From Clostridia bacterium (lineage in GTDB: Bacteria > Bacillota > Clostridia > Christensenellales > Aristaeellaceae), in NCBI GenBank assembly GCA_017476605.1, contig JAFUZM010000176.1:1-64000 (forward strand): a stretch of DNA of 64,000 nt. The letters are read 5' to 3'. A program made the translations under genes and the position numbers. Every line of letters starts with the position of its first letter. Position 1 is the first letter of the stretch. The notes beneath the pieces were generated by a model. That model saw only the letters and a program-made list of their open reading frames with translations. It did not search any database and was not told where the DNA came from. Of this stretch, positions 43,030 to 51,085 are shown in pieces.

Positions 43030-44322
43030 TCACTTGCTTTCCTTCCCCTCTGACGCCTGATGTAGGCCTCCTTCATCTTCACCTACGATGGACTGATAAA
43101 GCAGGACTAACGCTCCAACGAGGAAAGAGCTAAATGTCCGGAATGTAAAAAAAGCATGGATCATTGAGTGGTTTCGAACCAAAAAATACCATCCAAATGG
43201 AACTAACATACAAAGCAGAACGCCAATACAAATGTCTGGCTGAATATTCAACTTGCTCTTCCTCAAAAGAAGCAAGAAAGCAACAACGGCTGCAATCAGC
43301 AAAATCTTATATACAGCTGTATTATAGTAACCGATATTGGCCTGCAAAACATCAACAAAACCAATCTTTTCTCCCTTCCACTCCCCTGAGCTGCGAAATA
43401 AGAAGGTTTCCACGCCATCTTTGATGATATTTTCATTTGTCAGCAGAGTTGCAAGTATCCATTTTCCCAGAAACATGCCTCCATATCCAAGTGCCCACGC
43501 GATTCCTCCCTGAAGAAACTGCGAGACACGTTTCTTCAGGGTTACTCTTCGCTCTGCATCTAAGCAATAGAATAGAATCATAGGCGCTGCAAAGGCAACA
43601 CTTGGATACGTGAGTAAATCAAAGTATCCGATGCATATTCCATTGACTTCCATCAGAAAGAACAGTTTATCTGATAATGACCTGTTGTGCCATTTCTCCC
43701 AAAGAAGAAAAATCATGGCCAGCTCTGTTGTCAGCATCACAGCTGCATATGTAAGGTTAATCAGTGTAATGATGGGTATAAGCAGCAACCAGAGGACAAC
43801 CACAGGCACAATAAGCTTATCCTTTTTTACTTTGCACAGCAGATAGATGATTCCAATTCCCAATATTGTCTGTGCCATGAGCACCAGCATACGGATCTGG
43901 TTGATATGGAAAACTGTCAACATTGGGCGAAGAAATATCTGATATCCATGCCAATATCTGCCATAAATATGCAGTTCCATCTCGTCACGTCTCGCGCTGT
44001 CCGCATAAAAATAGTCAGCTAACTCGTCTGCAGGTGCACCCCACCAGTATCCCTGACAAAGCAATACCTGTTCAATCAGTGATCCTCTCACTGTATAGCA
44101 GGTATTCACCATAATAGCATCTGTAAAAAAATCCTGTTCTGTTTCCGGCATCAAAGCCATAGCAGTCGTTCCGCCATGTTCCGCCTGAAGAACCGGTAAT
44201 GATGTTTCAACATTGACATCCAGCTTGCTTTGAGGAATCAAGTAAACAAGAAGTAGCATCAGAAATCCCACCATAATTGCCATGGCCAATAATGCAATTG
44301 ATCGAAAAATGTGTCTTGTCAT
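43030..44322 (-). CDS. Polytopic membrane protein of the polymer locus
   Basis: 430 residues from the ATG at 44320-44322, preceded by AGAGGTATGAT; a longer frame to 44364 lacks support. One N-terminal helix is followed by an extracytoplasmic loop (about 40-130) with many aromatics, then about eight helices. YGRYWHGYQIFLRPMLTVFH lies at the start of the helical block. It looks like a GT-C-type or membrane-polymerase fold, but there is no firm motif. It is between the two VTC-DUF4956 pairs. Confidence 0.6.
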   Translation of the reverse strand: MTRHIFRSIALLAMAIMVGFLMLLLVYLIPQSKLDVNVETSLPVLQAEHGGTTAMALMPETEQDFFTDAIMVNTCYTVRGSLIEQVLLCQGYWWGAPADELADYFYADSARRDEMELHIYGRYWHGYQIFLRPMLTVFHINQIRMLVLMAQTILGIGIIYLLCKVKKDKLIVPVVVLWLLLIPIITLINLTYAAVMLTTELAMIFLLWEKWHNRSLSDKLFFLMEVNGICIGYFDLLTYPSVAFAAPMILFYCLDAERRVTLKKRVSQFLQGGIAWALGYGGMFLGKWILATLLTNENIIKDGVETFLFRSSGEWKGEKIGFVDVLQANIGYYNTAVYKILLIAAVVAFLLLLRKSKLNIQPDICIGVLLCMLVPFGWYFLVRNHSMIHAFFTFRTFSSFLVGALVLLYQSIVGEDEGGLHQASEGKESK

Positions 44323-44456
44323 ATCATACCTCTTAACAGCTGCAGGTATACTCAAACTCATCAATGTGAGTTAAAGGTAATCACTTTCATGAGATACGCA
44401 GCACTCATCAGGAATAACTGCTATCTATATCAGAAATTCAAATACCTCTTTTTCTT

Positions 44457-46055
44457 TCAATTTGCAACAATTGGTATCTCATTCGCACTATGAAATAAAA
44501 ACACCATTATTCCATCCGCTTCGAACACTTTTCTTTCTTCCGTAAACAGTTCCGGATGAGCTTCCACTTCATAATTTTGTGCTACAAAAAACACTTCATC
44601 TTTTGGCAGTTCTTCAGAATGGCTGACCTCCTGAAGCCATTTATACACAGCAAATTTCTCTCCGCGATCCTCGAGTACCCACACCTCCACTCTGCCGTCC
44701 GTTGCTTCGGTTAATACATTACCATTCCAAAATGTTGCAAACCCCTTTGTATAGCCGTTTTCATCCAACCAATATGCGGCAGATTCAATAGGATTCTCCC
44801 AACCATGCAAATTTATCTGCACAGTATTATATCCATTAATAAAGAAAACTCCCACCGTTGCAATTGATAATAGTGTTTTAATTCCTGGTATTTGAAATTC
44901 TGATTTCTCAATATATTGAAAAATCAGTGTGATCATAAGAAGAAATCCGATAAAATAATAGGCAACCGCGCTTGCTTCTCCGTATAATCCCTTTCCTGTC
45001 GTTGAGTTAATCAGCATTCCACAAACCACAGCAAGTATTATAAATGCATTCCCAATCATTTTTTCTGGAGACAGCTGGTTTTTATAAATTCGAGCAACCT
45101 GAACAGCTCCCAGAGCAAACATTATTATGCATAAAAAAATGGAAAGAATGCTTCCAATTCCTTCAACTGATGTAAATAATATTCCATTTGTATACCCAAG
45201 CATTTCTATAAAAAACTGGAATTGGCGAATGAACGAATCCATCAAAAAGGGGAGTAACAACGTGTCGTCATATGTTTTAAAATAAAATATTGATGCCAGT
45301 ATCTTAGCATTAATCAGATATCCGCATATCAATCCTGCAAAAGTTGCAACACTTCCTAAAATAAGTCTGCCTTCTTCCATATCCCAGATAGATTTCAAAT
45401 CGTATTTCTTTGCAGAGTTCAAGGCTATAATACATGTTGCCAGAATGTAAGGAAGACCCACAAGCATCAGCATACGAATACCATGTAAGCCTGAAATGAC
45501 ACCAATAAGAAGAAGTGCAATATATCTTATAGCCTGCTGTCCTACCGCTCTATCCCGTGCGCATCGAATTGCAAGGCCTAATTGCAAAAAAGCAAGTACA
45601 ATATGTCCCGAATAAACACATCCATAAGCCACGAGAAACATGTAATGCTCACTGAAAGGAATTGCAAGAATTGCAGCAAATATAGGTGCCGTTTTCTTAA
45701 GTCCCAATGTTCGAACCATATATATTGCAGAGATTTGCAACATAGCAAGTGCAAGTGTAATGGCAAAACATCTGACAGAATGCCATGAGTTAAACAATCG
45801 TAACCCGATGCGATATATCATTGCGATGTCAATTAAACGTATCTCCGTTGAATAATACCACCGCTTTGAGAAAATTTCCCCTGTTTTGTTCAGCAGGTTT
45901 GCCAAAAGAATTTCGCTGCCAGGGTCTGAATTCAAATAATGATTTCCATAAACATAGAAATATCTAAGGAAAACAATGTCAACCATTATCATAAAGAGGT
46001 ATGGGAAAATACGCTCAATATAATGAATATTTTTTTCTCGGCGTATATGTTTCAT
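44457..46055 (-). CDS. Polytopic membrane protein of the polymer locus
   Basis: 532 residues with about ten helices and a soluble C-terminal region of about 120 residues (about 410-532). The first extracytoplasmic loop has YLNSDPGSEILLANLLNKTG, an acidic loop in the GT-C position. It starts immediately after the DUF4956 (copy 1) stop, so the two are translationally linked. It is AT-rich like the CotH-VTC-DUF4956 genes upstream. It may be a glycosyltransferase or exporter of the polymer; unproven. Confidence 0.65.
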   Translation of the reverse strand: MKHIRREKNIHYIERIFPYLFMIMVDIVFLRYFYVYGNHYLNSDPGSEILLANLLNKTGEIFSKRWYYSTEIRLIDIAMIYRIGLRLFNSWHSVRCFAITLALAMLQISAIYMVRTLGLKKTAPIFAAILAIPFSEHYMFLVAYGCVYSGHIVLAFLQLGLAIRCARDRAVGQQAIRYIALLLIGVISGLHGIRMLMLVGLPYILATCIIALNSAKKYDLKSIWDMEEGRLILGSVATFAGLICGYLINAKILASIFYFKTYDDTLLLPFLMDSFIRQFQFFIEMLGYTNGILFTSVEGIGSILSIFLCIIMFALGAVQVARIYKNQLSPEKMIGNAFIILAVVCGMLINSTTGKGLYGEASAVAYYFIGFLLMITLIFQYIEKSEFQIPGIKTLLSIATVGVFFINGYNTVQINLHGWENPIESAAYWLDENGYTKGFATFWNGNVLTEATDGRVEVWVLEDRGEKFAVYKWLQEVSHSEELPKDEVFFVAQNYEVEAHPELFTEERKVFEADGIMVFLFHSANEIPIVAN

Positions 46056-46721
46056 TTAGAATGTTACCTCTCCATCATGCTGAAGCAGATTTGCAGAACG
46101 AATACCCGGTATTTCTATCAGCTTCCGAATCAAGTCAGATGCTCTATTTGTCCGCACTTCTATTGTTAAATCAAGCGTTGTCATTGTCATATTTCGCGAC
46201 TTCACCGTAAAATGTTTTGCATACTGTTTTACATGTTCAGTTACTTTCCTTTCAGCATCTATATCATCGCAGTTAACAACAAGAATCATCGGTGCTTTAC
46301 CCACTGGAACCCATTCAAGCACTAAAATTGCAAGCGTTAACACAAGCGAAAGTTCAACTGCAAAAATTGCGTGTCCGGCACCACATATAATCCCAACAGA
46401 AATCGACCAGAACAAAAACATCAAATCCATTGGATTTTTTATTGCCGTTCGAAATCGCACAATAGAAAGTGCCCCAACCATTCCTAGGGACACAACTACG
46501 GATGACTGAATTGTTGCAATAATTGCTGTCGTAATTAAACACACGCCTATGAGCGACAAGTTAAAATTCTTTGAATAGAATGTCTTGCTTGTTATTCCTC
46601 TGTATACAGCATATATATAGAGACTAATTGCAAGTGCAACCAGTAACGCCATAAAAACTGCTTTCATGCCAATGTCTGCGCTGGCATAACCATCAAAAAA
46701 AGTCTTTCTGATTATTTCCAT
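46056..46721 (-). CDS. DUF4956 membrane protein (copy 1)
   Basis: 221 residues, four membrane helices then a soluble tail with beta strands. The core SLGMVGALSIVRFRTAIKNP matches copy 2. It follows a VTC-domain gene by 9 nt and is followed directly by a polytopic membrane protein. AT-rich codon use differs from copy 2. Confidence 0.85.
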   Translation of the reverse strand: MEIIRKTFFDGYASADIGMKAVFMALLVALAISLYIYAVYRGITSKTFYSKNFNLSLIGVCLITTAIIATIQSSVVVSLGMVGALSIVRFRTAIKNPMDLMFLFWSISVGIICGAGHAIFAVELSLVLTLAILVLEWVPVGKAPMILVVNCDDIDAERKVTEHVKQYAKHFTVKSRNMTMTTLDLTIEVRTNRASDLIRKLIEIPGIRSANLLQHDGEVTF

Positions 46722-46730
46722 TTGATGCTC

Positions 46731-47441
46731 CTAAATCTTATATTGTCTGCATAAGGCATACTTGCTATATGTTGTTCGGAAAAGGTTCTTTATCTGGACT
46801 GCATGAAAAATGTCGTCTGGAATAAAATGATCCCATTTAACTTCTAGTAAGCTCATCCCGCTTGGCATAACCGGACGTCTCGCAAATTTTCCTGACAAGA
46901 ACAAGGCTGTTTGTGTTGATGAACTTAAATTCCTATCAATTGTAATTCGCACATTTCCAGCTTCGCATACATACGGAATACGATCATAGGATACGATAAT
47001 AACGGGTTTCATCTGTCTTAGAAGTATCTCGCATGTCAGTTTCTGAACAACCAGATGTTGCTCTTGCAGATTTAACGGAACATTTCCCTTTACGAGCATA
47101 TCATACAGTTCTCTTGTCAAAACTGTAGATCTTTTTTGGGTCATTCCGTTTTCCTTACGTTTACACTCCAGTGTCATATGTTCCGGATTTGCATTATAGA
47201 TCCGGATTCTGTATTTCTCTCGTGGATCAACTCCATTAATGTTATCATACAAACACCGATTAAAATAATCATCAAAGTACAGAGATGAAATACTATAAAA
47301 ACCATTCGCACCAGCATGCGAATCCAAATGCATTATGGGATTTAGTTGCTGCTGAAGGCAGGTTATCTGAGCGTCTGAAATCAGGTACTTAAACTCATGC
47401 CTAAAAGAAGAAGCTTCACATGTTCTTGTATTTTCTATCAT
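46731..47441 (-). CDS. VTC-domain polyphosphate-polymerase-like protein (copy 1)
   Basis: 236 residues, a single VTC domain. Key blocks: FRHEFKYLIS, ISSLYFDD, KYRIRIYN, LECKRKENG (the acidic-basic catalytic pair), VSYDRIPYV, NVRITIDRNL and LLEVKWDHF. This is closer to the canonical VTC set than copy 2. It overlaps the CotH gene by 4 nt (ATGA) and is 9 nt before DUF4956, so the three are one transcriptional unit. It would polymerise or bind a polyanion on the cytoplasmic face; the actual product is unknown. Confidence 0.88.
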   Translation of the reverse strand: MIENTRTCEASSFRHEFKYLISDAQITCLQQQLNPIMHLDSHAGANGFYSISSLYFDDYFNRCLYDNINGVDPREKYRIRIYNANPEHMTLECKRKENGMTQKRSTVLTRELYDMLVKGNVPLNLQEQHLVVQKLTCEILLRQMKPVIIVSYDRIPYVCEAGNVRITIDRNLSSSTQTALFLSGKFARRPVMPSGMSLLEVKWDHFIPDDIFHAVQIKNLFRTTYSKYALCRQYKI

Positions 47442-49096
47442 AAATCCTCTATCATTTCATCCATCCATTCAACACGCTTAATTACCCAATTAACCATATA
47501 GTCTATCTCTGATTGATATGTCAATCGCTCATCTGATCCACTTGAATTATTCCAGACATGTGTTCCTAGTATCCTCCATCGTTCGAAATTCATATTGGCA
47601 CTTACTGTTATGTCCTCCGACTTTTGTATCAGAGCCGGAATAGCCTTTTCTACTATAGGTAGTTTAATTTCCCTCCATCTTGTTTTTACTCTTTCTGTAA
47701 ATACCGTAGACTGTAAAAACTCATCAAACCAAGAATTTTGAATTATACGTCCTTCAGGTGAATCTATTTGTCCTTTTCCATAGTTTCCAAAAGCAAGATC
47801 AAAGTCCCATTGAGGTGACATAAACAAACGTTCCTTCTGAGGATCGTAATAGAAAAAAACAGATGAATAAAAATTAGAATCTTCATCCTTAGATAGTTCT
47901 TTAAACAAATACCAGTTTACAACAGAATCTATATCCAATATATCAAAACAAGACTGTTCATTGTGGCTCTGAGAATCCTTTAATTGAAAAATCTTCTCTT
48001 CCAGTTGTTGAATAAAGTCTTGAATATACTTAACTATAACTTCCTGATCATTTTCTGGCAGTTCGTTCAAATTGGGTTCTTTAATAGAAAAGAATACACC
48101 ACTTTCTGTTTGAAATACCAATTCTTCCAAATCTTCAGGTTCTTCAAGTTCTTCTAATTCTTCCAATAGATGCTGATCTATTTCAAGAACATAGCCGCCC
48201 AGCTTTAATCCCGCTGTGCTATGTGTCTTCTTATAAATCTTCTTTATAGATGGTATATTAATCCTTTCCTGGCCAATCTCAATTTTCTCTGCAAAACTGT
48301 AATTCCCCATATACAAGCCATTCAGAATAAGTTCGACCTGAACATAACTGGGATTCCAGTGTTCATCATTAAATACCTGTTTACAAAGATATCCCGCCCA
48401 CCAATCACGTAGTAATGTCTTATCCGTGTAGTTTGGAATGAGCGCAAAATGTGTCCCCATCGACAACCCGAGAGGGCGAATAGACCGATCAAATTTCACA
48501 GAATAAGAGCACTTCGGAGTCAAATGCCATGAACTATTTCCTCTGCCCTTAGCAAAGATTTTCTGTTCAGACACTCCCCCATTTTCTGTTCCAACCGTGA
48601 GAGTAGCTGGAATCCACTCATCCTGATTCCATATGGTAGACCCACCGATTGTATCAATTGATAAAACCGGCAAGCCTGTATATGCTACAATAAAAATAGG
48701 AAGATCGTCGTTTTCTTCGGGTGAATACTCAGCAATCTTGCAAAAATAGTACCGTATTCCCATTTCGGAGAACAGTGGCGTTTCATAACTTTTCTCTAAA
48801 GCCCCATCAATAGCATATGGTTCAGTACCATTATGATCCTGGCATTCAAACCATTGAAAGGACAGTCCCTCCTTATCATCAATCACATCTTCTATGGATA
48901 GATATACGGATTCCCCTGCGCCACTTTTCTTATCATAAGAGCTTATTGCAAACACAGTTGGCCGGTTATATACCATTGTATCTTCTTCGGGTATTGCAAG
49001 TCCACCAAGGGAAATCAACGACATCAAGAAACTTGTAAAAATGAATATAACCCACTGTAATCCTGATTTTGTCAAAATGCCGATCTGCCTCCTCAT
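47438..49096 (-). CDS. CotH-kinase-family protein
   Basis: 552 residues. The N-terminus has a hydrophobic export signal or anchor (about residues 14-36), so the kinase domain is outside the membrane. Family blocks: GRGNSSWHLTPKCSYSVKF, NYTDKTLLRDWWAGYL, ELILNGLYMGNYSFAEKIEI, GGYVLEIDQ, FKELSKDEDSNFYSS and PQWDFDLAFGN. CotH proteins phosphorylate spore-coat or surface proteins. An unusual Glu/Leu-rich run (about residues 316-332) sits in the middle of the domain. The first gene of the polymer locus; no clear promoter was identified. The ATG has AAAGG close upstream and AGGAGG just inside, so the start is not certain. Confidence 0.85.
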   Translation of the reverse strand: MRRQIGILTKSGLQWVIFIFTSFLMSLISLGGLAIPEEDTMVYNRPTVFAISSYDKKSGAGESVYLSIEDVIDDKEGLSFQWFECQDHNGTEPYAIDGALEKSYETPLFSEMGIRYYFCKIAEYSPEENDDLPIFIVAYTGLPVLSIDTIGGSTIWNQDEWIPATLTVGTENGGVSEQKIFAKGRGNSSWHLTPKCSYSVKFDRSIRPLGLSMGTHFALIPNYTDKTLLRDWWAGYLCKQVFNDEHWNPSYVQVELILNGLYMGNYSFAEKIEIGQERINIPSIKKIYKKTHSTAGLKLGGYVLEIDQHLLEELEELEEPEDLEELVFQTESGVFFSIKEPNLNELPENDQEVIVKYIQDFIQQLEEKIFQLKDSQSHNEQSCFDILDIDSVVNWYLFKELSKDEDSNFYSSVFFYYDPQKERLFMSPQWDFDLAFGNYGKGQIDSPEGRIIQNSWFDEFLQSTVFTERVKTRWREIKLPIVEKAIPALIQKSEDITVSANMNFERWRILGTHVWNNSSGSDERLTYQSEIDYMVNWVIKRVEWMDEMIEDL

Positions 49097-49189
49097 CCTT
49101 TGAAAATTTCAGATTCTGACAGAAGATATCCATCTGGCAATTGTTGATGGCAAGAGACGGAAATGCTTACTGTTAGTAAGAGAAGGAAA

Positions 49190-49220
49190 AAGGAAAGACA
49201 GGTATTAGTTGCCTTTCCTT
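49190..49220 (-). terminator. Terminator after the GT-C gene
   Basis: Stem AAGGAAAG/CTTTCCTT (49190-49197, 49213-49220) with a 15-nt loop and a following T-rich run on the minus strand. It separates the 49353 gene from CotH. Confidence 0.6.
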
Positions 49221-49352
49221 CAATTCTCTATGTTTAATCTAGAACGATCAATATAAATCCTATTTCAAAAATTATCCCTACTGAGATGTAAAAGGAAGTT
49301 GCCAACACTCATGACATATTCACAGTCTGTTCATTCCTCAAAAGTAATTTCC

Positions 49353-50765
49353 CTATGCTTTTACCATCTGCAGGCCTTTTTCTTTTTCTCTGAGCGTATA
49401 ATAGAGCTCTATTCCTGTCAAAATGACACCTGCAAGGAAGAAGCAGGATGCAAACGGCTTTGCCATAATCTTCTCTCCCGCCAATCCTGCCGTATAGACA
49501 ATATATGACCCGAGTCCGAAACAGAAAGGCAGTAGGAACCGACGTTTTGGTTTATACATGCAGACCGCCAAAGACATTACATCCGCACCAAACGCATAAC
49601 GTTCATGCATTTTAGGCAGTAGTAGTGGCATAGCGGAAAGGAACAGAAGTCCTGAAAGTAACGTCACATCCTCATCCATCGCATCTTTATGAAGGCTCAG
49701 ATAGAAACAGATCATAATCAGCACGCCAAAAGAAAGGAAAATAGCCATCTGAGAAAACATTTCATAAAGTTTTGCAGACGAACCAGAGGCTGCAATAAAC
49801 CACTCATAGATACTGGGACCATTCATGGTGATGAGGTTATAATTGCCTGCCTGCTGAATATAAACTGTGAGAACGGAATGCAGAGATTTCCCAGCCAATA
49901 AGCCTGGAACCATCATCAGCATGTACCCTGCAGGAAGTAAAATCAGATACCGAAGACGAATGTCGCGCCGCAACCAGAGTGGGAAGAGAAATGGCAGGAA
50001 AAAGACCGTCTGCAGTTTATAGGAAAGAGCAATGCCAAAAAGCAGGAAAGTTAGGGCATCCCGACGCTTGAACGCGTGATAGACCGCCATAATACATATG
50101 GAGGTATAAACCACGTCACACTGTCCCCAGTAGGCACCGTTGAAAACAACGGTAGGGAGCACCATGGTGAGAAAAAAGGCACCGAGACGATAAAGCGCAC
50201 CTTCTTTTCTGAGACCGACCAGCTTCATGATGCCATATCCGAGGAGCGCATCAAAAGCAACGGATATGGCTTTGACTAAGTATTGCCATGGGAATTCCTT
50301 AATCCGTGAGATCAGGATCAGGAAATAAAGGTAGGGCGGTGAATAGTCTGTTCCCACAAAGGCGCCGAGCGCCTCCGGAATGGAGAGAAGAGAGTATTCG
50401 TATATCCAGCTGCTCAGGAAGATCTCATAATCGTTGCTCTGATAATCAAGAAGAGAAATCTTGCCAAGAACAATCAGAGCGGTCATGAGCATCGCAACAA
50501 GCGCATAAACGGCCGGCAGACGACGAAGTTCTCCAAGTTCAAAAAGACATGTGATCGCAAATACGCAGGTGAAAAAGATCGCGGTAATTCGCACATACTC
50601 TGCCTGATGGAACCCCGTAAACTCGTCAATCATGACATAGCGCTGTTTGAGCGCTGTGAAATAGAAAACAGCCGCAGAGATAATCACAAGAATAGCAAGG
50701 AATAGTTTCCCGCTTTTCTTTTTGAGCACATTTCGAATTCCATCATCCAATATATCAATTGACAT
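49353..50765 (-). CDS. GT-C-type membrane glycosyltransferase
   Basis: 470 residues from the ATG at 50763-50765 (GAGGG upstream); the longer frame to 50861 covers its own promoter. About eleven membrane helices. NDYEIFLSSWIYEYS in the first large loop and NGAYWGQCDVVYTS after the fourth helix pair are the signature of bacterial GT-C enzymes of the PMT/ArnT-like kind that use polyprenyl-phosphate sugars. GT2 proteins elsewhere in the window could make its donor. A terminator separates it from the CotH operon, so it is an independent unit. Confidence 0.82.
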   Translation of the reverse strand: MSIDILDDGIRNVLKKKSGKLFLAILVIISAAVFYFTALKQRYVMIDEFTGFHQAEYVRITAIFFTCVFAITCLFELGELRRLPAVYALVAMLMTALIVLGKISLLDYQSNDYEIFLSSWIYEYSLLSIPEALGAFVGTDYSPPYLYFLILISRIKEFPWQYLVKAISVAFDALLGYGIMKLVGLRKEGALYRLGAFFLTMVLPTVVFNGAYWGQCDVVYTSICIMAVYHAFKRRDALTFLLFGIALSYKLQTVFFLPFLFPLWLRRDIRLRYLILLPAGYMLMMVPGLLAGKSLHSVLTVYIQQAGNYNLITMNGPSIYEWFIAASGSSAKLYEMFSQMAIFLSFGVLIMICFYLSLHKDAMDEDVTLLSGLLFLSAMPLLLPKMHERYAFGADVMSLAVCMYKPKRRFLLPFCFGLGSYIVYTAGLAGEKIMAKPFASCFFLAGVILTGIELYYTLREKEKGLQMVKA

Positions 50766-50860
50766 TGTGTTCCCTCTTTTCATCATTGCCGGACTGAATG
50801 GCGTAGTCATTGCTTTGCTCCATACCTCTCTTGAAGGGGCAGCCCTCAGCAGTCCTTGCA

Positions 50861-50889
50861 ATTATGTTGCATGCCGGCAAAATTGTCAA
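50861..50889 (-). promoter_or_regulatory. Promoter of the GT-C gene
   Basis: TTGACA (50884-50889) and CATAAT (50861-50866) with 17-bp spacing on the minus strand. Confidence 0.65.
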
Positions 50890-50988
50890 CAGAAAGTTTC
50901 CATAAAAACCGGATGAATGCCGCTGATACGCTGAGTCTCTTTCCCTGAATTTCAGCCATAGAGCGAAAATGAAATCCGGAATTCACCC

Positions 50989-51017
50989 TTGATGCCCCCA
51001 TGGTTTTCAAGTATACT
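50989..51017 (+). promoter_or_regulatory. Promoter of the YfhO-type gene
   Basis: TTGATG (50989-50994) and TATACT (51012-51017) with 17-bp spacing. Confidence 0.6.
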
Positions 51018-51085
51018 TCAGGCAGGCCGGTCGTGTTCCGGCTTTCCTTCCCCTGTCTAATTGTATCAGATTGAGGTACTGCATC

